Positions 1 to 7,984 of a stretch of 64,000 nucleotides of DNA are shown piece by piece. Both the position numbers and the translations under genes were made by a program. The notes under the pieces were generated by a model that was not told the origin of the DNA, searched no databases, and saw only the letters and a list, made by a program, of their open reading frames with translations. Origin of the DNA: Ruminococcus flavefaciens 007c (GTDB taxonomy: Bacteria > Bacillota > Clostridia > Oscillospirales > Ruminococcaceae); NCBI RefSeq assembly GCF_000571935.1, contig NZ_ATAX01000023.1, positions 124,001-188,000 on the forward strand. Reading direction: 5' to 3'. Position 1 is the first letter of the stretch. Every line of letters starts with the position of its first letter.

Positions 1-1
1 A

Positions 2-1039
2 GGTTTTTTCGGAGCTGTACGCAATCCGCTTGATATGGATTATTCGGCGGGAGGTTCATCAGGCGGTTCTGCGGCGGCAGTTGCCGGCGGAGCTGCTGTT
101 CTTGCGCTTGGTACGGATACGGGAGGCTCGGTGCGTCAGCCTGCATCATTATGCGGTATAGCTGGTTTTTGTCCTTCATATGGAGCTGTATCGAGATACG
201 GTCTTATATCATTTGCCTCATCTCTTGACAGGATCGGCTTCATGGGCAGGAGTGTTTCCGATCTGAAGCTGCTGTACAATATTATAAACGTTCGGGACAG
301 TCAGGATGTGACAAATTTTTCAAAAAAAAATTCTGCTGAAGAAAATGCAGACATAAAAGGTCTCAGGATAGGTATTGTGAAGGAATTTTCAGCGGCTTCG
401 GCTGACAGCGATGTTACCGCGGCAGTAAATGCGGGAATAAAGCTTATGGAGCTGAGCGGCGCAGTAATAAAGAGCGTATCCGTACCGTCCGTTTCACTGG
501 CTGTCAAAGCCTATTATATAATATCCTCAGCAGAGGCAGCTTCAAATCTGGCACGTTATGACGGTGTGCGTTACGGCCACAGAGCGGAGAACTTCAAGGA
601 TCTCAGGGATATGTTTGTCAGAAGCCGCAGTGAAGGCTTCGGAGAGGAAGTAAAACGAAGGATAATGCTTGGCACCTTTGTTCTGAGCGAAGGTTATGCA
701 GAGTCTTACTATAAACGTGCAATGGCAGTCCGCAGACAACTGTGCACGGAGTTTGACGAAGTATTCCGCGAATGTGATATAATTGCAGCTCCCGTATATC
801 CCTGTGCAGGGATAAGGCTTGGAGAAAAAACAAGCTCTGTCAAGCGTTACGCAGCTGATATATTCACAGTGCCTTCAAGTATGGCAGGACTTCCCGCTGT
901 CAGCGTTCCCTGCGGAAAAAACAGCAAGGGACTGCCCATAGGACTTCAGCTTATCGGCGGTAGGTATCATGACGATCGTCTTCTTGAAGCGGCAGAGATA
1001 TTTGAGATTCTGAGAGGTGATGACTATGGCAGAGCTTGA
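2..1039 (+). CDS. gatA: Aspartyl/glutamyl-tRNA amidotransferase subunit A (5' truncated by window)
   Basis: Amidase subunit of the GatCAB complex, which converts mischarged Glu-tRNA(Gln) (and Asp-tRNA(Asn)) to the amide form; GatA hydrolyses glutamine and passes ammonia to GatB. The reading frame is open from base 2, so the gene begins before the window. The amidase-signature serine stretch GGSSGGSAAAVAGG and the following TDTGGSVRQPA are visible in the first 50 residues; the catalytic lysine lies upstream and is not seen. About 345 residues of an expected ~480 are present, ending with the usual GLPIGLQLIG stretch near the C-terminus. The stop overlaps the start of gatB by 14 bases, so translation is probably coupled. 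Identity is secure. Confidence 0.96.
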   Translation, partial: GFFGAVRNPLDMDYSAGGSSGGSAAAVAGGAAVLALGTDTGGSVRQPASLCGIAGFCPSYGAVSRYGLISFASSLDRIGFMGRSVSDLKLLYNIINVRDSQDVTNFSKKNSAEENADIKGLRIGIVKEFSAASADSDVTAAVNAGIKLMELSGAVIKSVSVPSVSLAVKAYYIISSAEAASNLARYDGVRYGHRAENFKDLRDMFVRSRSEGFGEEVKRRIMLGTFVLSEGYAESYYKRAMAVRRQLCTEFDEVFRECDIIAAPVYPCAGIRLGEKTSSVKRYAADIFTVPSSMAGLPAVSVPCGKNSKGLPIGLQLIGGRYHDDRLLEAAEIFEILRGDDYGRA

Positions 1040-2465
1040 GAGTGTTATAGGTCTTGAAGTACACGCAGAGCTCAGTACCTCCACGAAGATATTCTGCGGC
1101 TGCCGCAATGTATTCGGCGAAGCTCCGAATACGCAGGTATGTCCCGTGTGTCTGGGACTTCCCGGCACTCTTCCGAGACTTAACAGGAAGGTTTGCGACT
1201 ATGCGGTAAAAATAGGACACGCTCTTAACTGTCATATTAATCCTGTGAGCCGTATGGACAGAAAGAACTACTTTTATCCCGATCTTCCCAAGGCATACCA
1301 GATCTCGCAGTCGGATATCCCTATATGCGGCAAAGGCAGCATAGATATTATATCCGACGGTAAAATACGTACCGTGGGTATAACCCGCATACACATAGAG
1401 GAGGATGCCGGAAAGCTTCTCCATGATGACGGCTACGACGGCACTCTATGCGATTATAACAGGTGCGGAGTTCCACTCATTGAGATAGTAACAGAGCCTG
1501 ATATGAGAAGCTCCGCAGAGGCTCATGCTTTTCTGGAACTTATAAGGAGTATTCTCAGATATATTGATATATCTGATTGCAAAATGCAGGAGGGAAGCAT
1601 ACGGTGCGATGTCAATGTGTCCGTTCATGAGAAGGGAAGTCCCTATGGCGAGAGGTGTGAGTTGAAGAACGTAAACAGCTTCAGTGCCGCTGTCCGCGGT
1701 ATCGAATATGAGATAAAGCGTCAGACTGGCATAATCAGCAGCGGCGGCACTGTGGAACGTGAAACAAGGCGCTGGGATGATAAAAAGGGTATAAGCACTC
1801 TTATGAGGAACAAGGAGAATGCTCAGGATTACAGATTTTTCCCCGAGCCCGATCTTGGTGCGGTAGTTTTTGATGAAGAGCATATAAAACGGCTTAAAGA
1901 GGAGATACCGGAGCTTCCCGACCGAAAGATGATACGATATGTGAAAGATCATGGCATGAAGGAAGCGGAGGCTTTTGTTATCGCTGACAGCCGGGAAAAG
2001 AGCCGATTGTATGACGAGTGTGTGAGTACAGGAAGATGTCAGCAGAAAACAGCTGCCAATTTTATAGTAGGTGAGATAACCAAGTATATGAACGATACAG
2101 GAAAGAGCCTTTCCGAAACTGCACTGAACGCAGAGGGACTTGTAAGCCTGTGTGTGGCATATGAAAAAGGCACTGTCTCCAGCTCTGGAGCTAAAAAGGT
2201 CCTGGGTGAGCTTATAGAGCACGGCGGAAACGTTGATGATATTATAAACGATCTCGGTGTAGCTCAGAATTCAGACGCGGCCTTTATTGACAGCCTTGCC
2301 GAAGAGGTCATAGCTGCCAACGAAAGGTCGGTAAAGGATTACAGAAACGGTAAGAAAAATGCAATAGGTCATCTTGTGGGACAGGCGATGAAGCTCTCGA
2401 TGGGCAGAGCCGATCCCCAGATGCTTAGAAAAGCACTTGAAAATAAACTTGATACGGAGGAATAA
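1026..2465 (+). CDS. gatB: Aspartyl/glutamyl-tRNA amidotransferase subunit B
   Basis: Kinase/amidotransferase subunit of GatCAB: it phosphorylates the misacylated tRNA and completes amidation. The N-terminal GLEVHAEL, the Cys-containing CGCRNVF..CPVCLGLPG zinc region and MDRKNYFYPDLPKAYQISQ are typical of GatB, and the C-terminal YqeY-like tail ends in KLSMGRADP. Length is about 479 residues, normal for the family. Three nearby starts exist (GTG 1017, ATG 1020, ATG 1026); I chose 1026 because AGAGG at 1013-1017 sits 8 bases upstream of it. It overlaps gatA and is followed two bases later by the next gene, so all three probably share one transcript. Confidence 0.97.
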   Translation: MAELESVIGLEVHAELSTSTKIFCGCRNVFGEAPNTQVCPVCLGLPGTLPRLNRKVCDYAVKIGHALNCHINPVSRMDRKNYFYPDLPKAYQISQSDIPICGKGSIDIISDGKIRTVGITRIHIEEDAGKLLHDDGYDGTLCDYNRCGVPLIEIVTEPDMRSSAEAHAFLELIRSILRYIDISDCKMQEGSIRCDVNVSVHEKGSPYGERCELKNVNSFSAAVRGIEYEIKRQTGIISSGGTVERETRRWDDKKGISTLMRNKENAQDYRFFPEPDLGAVVFDEEHIKRLKEEIPELPDRKMIRYVKDHGMKEAEAFVIADSREKSRLYDECVSTGRCQQKTAANFIVGEITKYMNDTGKSLSETALNAEGLVSLCVAYEKGTVSSSGAKKVLGELIEHGGNVDDIINDLGVAQNSDAAFIDSLAEEVIAANERSVKDYRNGKKNAIGHLVGQAMKLSMGRADPQMLRKALENKLDTEE

Positions 2466-2467
2466 AC

Positions 2468-2818
2468 ATGGATTTTATTTGTTATCCCAAATGCACTACC
2501 TGTAAGAAGGCTGAAAAGTGGCTGGATGAAAAAGGTGTTTCCTATGAACTCAGAGATATAAAGGAAAAAAATCCGACACTGGCAGAGCTAAAGAAATGGT
2601 ATAAAAAGAGCGGGCTTCCGCTGAAGAAGTTCTTCAATACCAGCGGCCTGCTTTATAAATCAATGAACCTGAAGGACAAGCTCCCGGCTATGAGCGAGGA
2701 AGAGCAGCTCAGGCTCCTTTCCACTGACGGTATGCTGGTAAAGCGTCCCATACTTATAACAGAGGACAGGGTACTCGTTGGTTTTAAGGAAAAGGAATAC
2801 GAGGAAGCAATAAAATAA
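2468..2818 (+). CDS. ArsC/Spx-family thioredoxin-fold protein
   Basis: A 116-residue member of the ArsC/Spx/YffB family. The start CYPKCTTCKKAEKWL shows the C-x2-C arrangement and the following helix of this fold; the C-terminal part has the RPILI and GFKEKEYEEA stretches seen in YusI/YffB-type members. Such proteins are either arsenate reductases or, in Bacillota, RNA-polymerase-binding Spx-like regulators; the sequence alone does not decide, and it lacks the full Spx length (about 131). It lies two bases after gatB, with the gatB end GGAGGAATAA acting as its ribosome binding site, so it is probably expressed with the amidotransferase, and it is followed by a strong terminator. Confidence 0.88.
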   Translation: MDFICYPKCTTCKKAEKWLDEKGVSYELRDIKEKNPTLAELKKWYKKSGLPLKKFFNTSGLLYKSMNLKDKLPAMSEEEQLRLLSTDGMLVKRPILITEDRVLVGFKEKEYEEAIK

Positions 2819-2823
2819 GACAT

Positions 2824-2850
2824 AAGCGGACAAATTGTCCGCTTTTTTGT
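2824..2850 (+). terminator. Intrinsic terminator of the gatA-gatB-arsC unit
   Basis: Perfect inverted repeat AAGCGGACAA / TTGTCCGCTT at 2824-2844 followed by a T run. It closes the transcript six bases after the ArsC/Spx stop codon. Confidence 0.93.
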
Positions 2851-2863
2851 TAGCCTTGGTTAA

Positions 2864-2892
2864 TTGACAGTTGTCAAGGATTCTGATATAAT
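2864..2892 (+). promoter_or_regulatory. Promoter of copA with overlapping cop-box-like operator
   Basis: Perfect -35 TTGACA (2864-2869), 17-base spacer, -10 TATAAT (2887-2892). The -35 is half of an inverted repeat TTGACA-GT-TGTCAA at 2864-2877; its core ACA-N2-TGT matches the core of the TACA-N2-TGTA operator used by CopY/BlaI-type repressors. No such repressor gene is in the window, so operator function is inference. Confidence 0.8.
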
Positions 2893-2919
2893 AATATACA
2901 GAAACAAGGAGGTGAGCTG

Positions 2920-5430
2920 ATGAAGCAGTTCAATATAACAGGAATGAGTTGTGCTGCGTGCAGTGCAAGAGTAGAGAAGGCTGTTTCCTCAGTGGAAGGT
3001 GTTTCTTCCTGTTCGGTCAGTCTTCTTACAAATTCCATGGGAGTTGAAGGTACTGCCTCGGAGGCAGCTATAATAGAGGCAGTTGAAAAGGCTGGCTACG
3101 GAGCGGCGATAAAGGGCGGCAGTACTGCGGAAGCTTCCAGGGCTGACGGACTGAAGGATACTGAAACGCCGAAGATGAAACGCAGGCTTATAGCTTCACT
3201 TGCCTTTCTGATTATGCTTATGTATATTTCTATGGGACATACCATGCTTGGGTTCCCGCTGCCGTCATTTATGGAAGGCAATCATGTAATGACAGCTCTG
3301 GCTGAGCTTATACTTGCTGCAATAGTCATGGTAATAAACCAGAAGTTTTTCATAAACGGATTTAAAGGCATAATACACCGTTCACCTAATATGGATACTC
3401 TCGTTGCAATCGGCTCCGGAGCTTCCTTCATATACAGCACGGCTGTGCTTTTTCTTATGACAGCTGCTCAGCAGAAGGGTGACGGCGGAGCAGTCATGAG
3501 ATATGCCCATGGGCTGTATTTTGAATCTGCAGCAATGATACTGACGCTTATAACAGTAGGAAAGCTTCTTGAATCAGTATCGAAAGGCAGGACTACCGAC
3601 GCCATAAAAGGACTTATGAAGCTTGCACCAAAAACAGCAGTAATAATATCCGACGGCAGGGAAACGGAAGTGCCTGTGGAGCAGGTGAAGAAAGGCGATT
3701 TTTTCGTTATCAGACCGGGGGCGAGCATACCTGTGGACGGAATCGTAGTCAGCGGCGATAGTGCCGTCAACGAGTCTGCCCTGACAGGTGAGAGCATCCC
3801 CGTGGACAAATCCGAGGGAAGCACTGTTTCGGCGGCAACGGTCAATCAGTCTGGCTATCTGCGCTGTGAAGCAACAAGGGTCGGTGAGGACACAACTCTT
3901 TCACAGATAATAAAAATGGTAAGCGATGCGGCAGCAACGAAAGCTCCCATAGCGAAAATAGCCGATAAGGTATCGGGAGTATTTGTGCCTGTTGTTATCG
4001 GAATAGCGCTTGTCACATTTATTGTATGGCTGATAATAGGAAAAACAGTCGGTTTTTCTCTTGCCAGGGCTATATCCGTTCTTGTTATCAGCTGCCCCTG
4101 TGCTCTCGGACTTGCTACACCTGTGGCTATAATGGTGGGAAGCGGCGTAGGTGCTAAAAACGGGCTGCTGTTCAAGACGGCAGTATCTCTTGAAGAGGCA
4201 GGCAAGGCACAGATAGCGGCTCTGGATAAAACAGGTACCATAACAAGAGGAGAGCCTGATGTGACGGATATTATAACTGCCGAGGGTTTTACGGAGCAGG
4301 AACTCCTGCATATTGCTTACTCACTGGAAAAAAAGAGTGAACATCCTCTTGCGGGTGCCGTTATGAGATACGGTGAAAAAAATGAAGTTCAGGCTGCTGA
4401 GGTCAGTGAATTCAGGGCTGTGGCAGGAAACGGACTTACAGGCGTTATGGAAGGTTCACGGGTAACAGGAGGAAATCTTGGATTTATAGGCAAGCAGGCT
4501 GAGATCGGCGACAAGATCGCCGGAAAAGCTGAGAAACTTGCTGAAGAGGGCAAAACACCGCTGTTTTTTGCTAAAGATGGTGCAATGATCGGCGTGATCG
4601 CTGTTGCAGATGTAATAAAGGCTGAAAGCTCAGAAGCTGTACGTGAGCTTAGAAATATGGGATTGCGTGTTGTGATGCTTACGGGTGACAACGAAAAAAC
4701 GGCAAATGCCATAGGAAAGCAGGCGGGTGTTGACGAAGTGATCGCAGGCGTCCTTCCTGACGGCAAGGCGAGCGTTATACGCAGACTGAGGAAAAAAGGC
4801 AAGGTCATAATGGTTGGTGATGGCATCAATGATGCTCCTGCACTGACGGCAGCGGATATGGGTATAGCTATCGGAGCAGGTGCAGATGTTGCCATTGACG
4901 CAGCAGACGTGGTGCTTATGAAGAGCAGTCTGAGCGATGTTCCTGCGGCTGTAAGACTCAGCAGGGCGACTCTGCGGAATATTCATCAGAATCTGTTCTG
5001 GGCATTCATATATAATATCATCGGTATACCCCTTGCAGCGGGAGTTTACTCGCGTATATTCGGCTGGGAGATGAATCCTATGTTCGGAGCTGCAGCAATG
5101 AGCTTATCAAGCTTTTTCGTTGTTTCAAACGCTCTCAGGCTGAATTTCTTCAAGGTACACGACAGCAGTAATGACAGGAAGCGAAAAACAGTATATCAGG
5201 AGGCGGATAAGGAAGCTTCGGGTTCGGTAACACTGAAAATAAAGGGAATGATGTGCGGCCACTGTGAAGCAAGGATGAAGAAGGCGCTTGAAGAGTTGAC
5301 CTTTGTTGATGAAGCAGTGACAAGCCACGAGAACGGAACGGCGGAGCTTTCTTTATCCGGAGAAATGGATGAAAAAGCTGTTAAAAAGGCAGTAACTGAT
5401 GCAGGATATAAATATCTCGGCATTAAATAA
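2920..5430 (+). CDS. copA: Copper-exporting P1B-type ATPase with C-terminal extra HMA domain
   Basis: Cu(I) efflux ATPase of the plasma membrane. In order: an N-terminal heavy-metal-associated domain with GMSCAAC (Cys11, Cys14), membrane helices from about residue 85, the actuator TGES, the intramembrane CPC (residues 392-394) in helix 6, the phosphorylation site DKTGT (Asp436), the SEHPLA motif of the nucleotide domain, TGDN and GDGINDAPAL, two last helices, and then a second HMA domain at the C-terminus with GMMCGHC (Cys779, Cys782). The C-terminal HMA resembles a fused CopZ-type chaperone. It has its own strong promoter and a GGAGGTGA ribosome binding site; the MutS-like gene follows 44 bases later. 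Length 836 is above the usual ~800 because of the fusion. No copZ or cop regulator lies adjacent. Confidence 0.95.
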   Translation: MKQFNITGMSCAACSARVEKAVSSVEGVSSCSVSLLTNSMGVEGTASEAAIIEAVEKAGYGAAIKGGSTAEASRADGLKDTETPKMKRRLIASLAFLIMLMYISMGHTMLGFPLPSFMEGNHVMTALAELILAAIVMVINQKFFINGFKGIIHRSPNMDTLVAIGSGASFIYSTAVLFLMTAAQQKGDGGAVMRYAHGLYFESAAMILTLITVGKLLESVSKGRTTDAIKGLMKLAPKTAVIISDGRETEVPVEQVKKGDFFVIRPGASIPVDGIVVSGDSAVNESALTGESIPVDKSEGSTVSAATVNQSGYLRCEATRVGEDTTLSQIIKMVSDAAATKAPIAKIADKVSGVFVPVVIGIALVTFIVWLIIGKTVGFSLARAISVLVISCPCALGLATPVAIMVGSGVGAKNGLLFKTAVSLEEAGKAQIAALDKTGTITRGEPDVTDIITAEGFTEQELLHIAYSLEKKSEHPLAGAVMRYGEKNEVQAAEVSEFRAVAGNGLTGVMEGSRVTGGNLGFIGKQAEIGDKIAGKAEKLAEEGKTPLFFAKDGAMIGVIAVADVIKAESSEAVRELRNMGLRVVMLTGDNEKTANAIGKQAGVDEVIAGVLPDGKASVIRRLRKKGKVIMVGDGINDAPALTAADMGIAIGAGADVAIDAADVVLMKSSLSDVPAAVRLSRATLRNIHQNLFWAFIYNIIGIPLAAGVYSRIFGWEMNPMFGAAAMSLSSFFVVSNALRLNFFKVHDSSNDRKRKTVYQEADKEASGSVTLKIKGMMCGHCEARMKKALEELTFVDEAVTSHENGTAELSLSGEMDEKAVKKAVTDAGYKYLGIK

Positions 5431-5474
5431 TATAAAGTCAGCCATAGAGCTGGAAAAAGAGCAAGGAGAAGATA

Positions 5475-7115
5475 ATGGAATTAGTACTCATATCTGCACT
5501 GATCGCGGTTATTATTGTTGTTGTGATCATATTTTCTTTAAGAGCCAAAAACGCAACTGATTATTATGTGCGTCATTCTTTCGGTGACAGCGAGCGTGTA
5601 AAAGAGGACGTTCTGGACAGAATGGACGCAATAGCTCTGCTTTTTGAAAAGCAGAAAAAGGATTACGATGCATCCGAGCTTGTAGATGAAATAACCTGGG
5701 ATGACCTTGACATGAAGTCGGTCTTTTTCCGTGCAGATCATACAGATAGTTTTGCAGGAGAGCAGTGCCTTTATTCGGCTCTGCATATCCTGAGCGATAA
5801 AGCTCCGAATGAAGTGATGAACAATGATACGGTGGAGTTCTTTGATAAAAATGAGGAAAAGCGAAACAAAGTCAGAAAGATTCTTCACGGTATAGGTAAG
5901 CCAATAAATGCCTACTATTCATTGGATATAGCTGATGATATCGAGTCAAAATATCTTCCTTACAGTTTTATCTATCCGTTGCTGCTGATCTCGCTGGTAG
6001 GTCTGGGAATTTTCGGATGGATCTTTCACAGCCCGACATTAATATCTTTTTGCATAATCAATTATCTTGTAAATCTTATAGTACATATCCTTTTGAGAGC
6101 AAGTTTTGAGGCAAAGCTTGAGTCCCTGTTTTCAATGGGAATGACCATAAATGCCGGATTTGCACTAAAAAAAGTCGTTCCCGAAATGTCATCGTGTGTT
6201 GATGAAAGCCTTAATAAGCTGAAAAAAGCGTCCGGAATAATGAATATGCTGAATATGAGAAAGAGCATGATGCGTACGGATGACATCATGAGCTTATTAA
6301 TGACATACCTGACAGGCCCGTTTATGCTTGATTTCATACTGTATAACATCGGACTGAAAACTCTCTCAGACAAGACCGGGGATTATTTCAAGGTTTACCG
6401 TTTTGTGGGTGAAATAGACTGCTCCATAGCGATTGCCTCCTTCAGAAGAAGTCTTGACGCTTACTGCGTTCCTGAATTCAACGATGAAAAGCGCATAGAG
6501 TTCAGTGAGGTATTTCATCCTCTGATCTCGGAGGCAGTTGTAAACGATCTCAGCACCTGTAAGAATATCGTACTCACAGGTTCAAATGCCTCTGGTAAAT
6601 CCACATTTATAAAGGCATCTGCTATAAATCTTATACTTGCACAGTCCATATTCACCTGTACAGCGCAGTATGCTTCCTTGCCACACTGCGGAGTGATCAC
6701 GTCAATGGCTGTACGCGATGACCTTGCTTCGGGAGAAAGCTATTATATACGTGAGATCAAGTATCTGAAACGTATGACTGAGTGCGTAAAGAACGGAAGG
6801 CTTCTGTTCCTGGCTATCGACGAGATACTGAAGGGAACCAATACAAAGGAGAGGATCGCTGCCTCAAAGGCTGTTCTGCGTTATTTTAACAGCACCAACT
6901 GCATAATTATGGTGGCAACTCACGATATCGAGCTGGCTGAGAAGTTCGACGGCATATATGAAAACTACTATTTCTGTGAAAAGCTGGACGAAAAAGACAT
7001 TGTGTTCGATTACAGGATACATAATGGAATATGCCGTTCAAGCAACGCGATCAAGCTGCTAAGCGTCATCGGCTTCCCTGATGATATTGTAAATGATGCT
7101 CTTTCGGAGCTTTAA
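5475..7115 (+). CDS. Membrane-anchored MutS-family ATPase
   Basis: A 546-residue protein whose C-terminal third is a MutS ABC-type ATPase domain: Walker A TGSNASGKST near residue 370, Walker B LFLAIDEILKGTN near 450, and the MutS-like ATHDIEL switch near 480. Unlike MutS or MutS2 it has an N-terminal membrane helix (residues 1-23) and further hydrophobic segments near 160-205, and it lacks the mismatch-recognition domain. Related proteins are widespread in Bacillota and are annotated only as MutS-family; a role in mismatch repair is not supported by the missing domain I. AAGGAGAAGATA precedes the start. It follows copA closely and may be co-transcribed, but a copper link is not evident. Confidence 0.82.
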   Translation: MELVLISALIAVIIVVVIIFSLRAKNATDYYVRHSFGDSERVKEDVLDRMDAIALLFEKQKKDYDASELVDEITWDDLDMKSVFFRADHTDSFAGEQCLYSALHILSDKAPNEVMNNDTVEFFDKNEEKRNKVRKILHGIGKPINAYYSLDIADDIESKYLPYSFIYPLLLISLVGLGIFGWIFHSPTLISFCIINYLVNLIVHILLRASFEAKLESLFSMGMTINAGFALKKVVPEMSSCVDESLNKLKKASGIMNMLNMRKSMMRTDDIMSLLMTYLTGPFMLDFILYNIGLKTLSDKTGDYFKVYRFVGEIDCSIAIASFRRSLDAYCVPEFNDEKRIEFSEVFHPLISEAVVNDLSTCKNIVLTGSNASGKSTFIKASAINLILAQSIFTCTAQYASLPHCGVITSMAVRDDLASGESYYIREIKYLKRMTECVKNGRLLFLAIDEILKGTNTKERIAASKAVLRYFNSTNCIIMVATHDIELAEKFDGIYENYYFCEKLDEKDIVFDYRIHNGICRSSNAIKLLSVIGFPDDIVNDALSEL

Positions 7116-7185
7116 TACCTAAAAAGCTGCGGCTTTTATTGTAATCATAGATATATTTTTTTTACATAAAATATGGAATAAAAAA

Positions 7186-7213
7186 TCTCCCCCAAGTGTA
7201 TACTCAGGGGAGA
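7186..7213 (-). terminator. Terminator of the small secreted Cys protein gene
   Basis: Stem TCTCCCC (7186-7192) / GGGGAGA (7207-7213). Read on the minus strand the stem is followed by TTTTTTATT, so it serves the gene at 7349-7657. It is 136 bases past that stop codon. The same gap (7116-7348) shows no gene. Confidence 0.75.
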
Positions 7214-7348
7214 AATGTATTATTATAGCACTTTTATATAGCTATAAATCTGCGATTTTAATATATGACAGTCTTTAGCTTACTGAATTATTAAAAGCCA
7301 CTATGATATATTTAATTGATAAAGACGATTTATAGAATTATACCGCTC

Positions 7349-7657
7349 TTATGGCATTACTACTTCTATATCTTTACCATATTTCATTATTCTAGTCTCA
7401 TAAGTAGTATATAAAACCTTACCGCAGGAATTACAGCACCATTTTATCTCTCTTCTTTCCTTGTAACGTCCTCCATAAAGATTTTCTACTTTTTTCCACG
7501 GACCATACTTTGGGCGAGGCATATTGTGGTTGCATGCTGCATCTGCAGTAATAGTGTTGTTTGACTGCGGCGCAATAGTCTTAACTATAGCTGTTCCTGT
7601 TCCGAGAAGTGTGAATGCCATTGCTACTGATACAATTTTTTTGATAGTGTTTTTCAT
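7349..7657 (-). CDS. Small secreted protein with C-terminal Cys motif
   Basis: A 102-residue protein I do not recognise. Residues 1-40 look like a signal peptide: KNTIKK followed by a hydrophobic stretch and a likely cleavage near ITADAA. The mature part is basic and contains CNHN and the paired-cysteine segment WCCNSCGK, which could bind a metal or form disulfides. An AAAGGATG ribosome binding site and a perfect promoter (TTGACA-17-TATAAT) precede it, and a terminator follows, so it is a real single-gene unit. It is flanked on both sides by plus-strand genes. Antimicrobial or regulatory roles would be guesses. Confidence 0.72.
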   Translation of the reverse strand: MKNTIKKIVSVAMAFTLLGTGTAIVKTIAPQSNNTITADAACNHNMPRPKYGPWKKVENLYGGRYKERREIKWCCNSCGKVLYTTYETRIMKYGKDIEVVMP

Positions 7658-7713
7658 TTGCTTAACATCCTTTAAAATATATTTAAGGTTGAATTGTTAA
7701 CCTTATACAATAA

Positions 7714-7742
7714 ATTATACACCAAAAGTCAATTTTTGTCAA
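7714..7742 (-). promoter_or_regulatory. Promoter of the small secreted Cys protein gene
   Basis: Minus strand: TTGACA (7737-7742), 17 bases, TATAAT (7714-7719). Just downstream, TAAGGTT/AACCTTA around 7684-7705 can form a small hairpin at the start of the transcript. Confidence 0.85.
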
Positions 7743-7808
7743 CGTTTTTTGCATAATGTTCGATTTGTACATTGCCATGTGTTGTAATTTGTGACATTGT
7801 ATTACAGA

Positions 7809-7838
7809 AAAAGCCTCTTCTTCATAAGGGGCTTTCTC
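7809..7838 (-). terminator. Hairpin with T run, purpose unclear
   Basis: AAGCCTCTT and AAGGGGCTT pair around a short loop; on the minus strand the stem is followed by TTTTTCTGT. No gene upstream on that strand needs it, so it may limit readthrough from antisense transcription of the topoisomerase operon. Confidence 0.4.
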
Positions 7839-7914
7839 AATAACTATTATAAATACTTATATATTAGCAGCATCGTTACTTGCTTTTTTTATTTATATAT
7901 GGTTTTCTTCTCAC

Positions 7915-7943
7915 TTGCAAAAAAAATCTTTATGTGGTATAAT
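7915..7943 (+). promoter_or_regulatory. Promoter of the topoisomerase operon
   Basis: TTGCAA (7915-7920), 17-base spacer, TATAAT (7938-7943), about 40 bases before the first start codon. Confidence 0.82.
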
Positions 7944-7984
7944 TATAAAGTGTGTATTAAAACATAACCGAAAGGCAGAGGATT

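Noticed and set aside
1446..2222. 258-codon open frame on the minus strand inside gatB
   Set aside because: Shadow of gatB: no ribosome binding site, no domain, and the plus-strand gene is certain.
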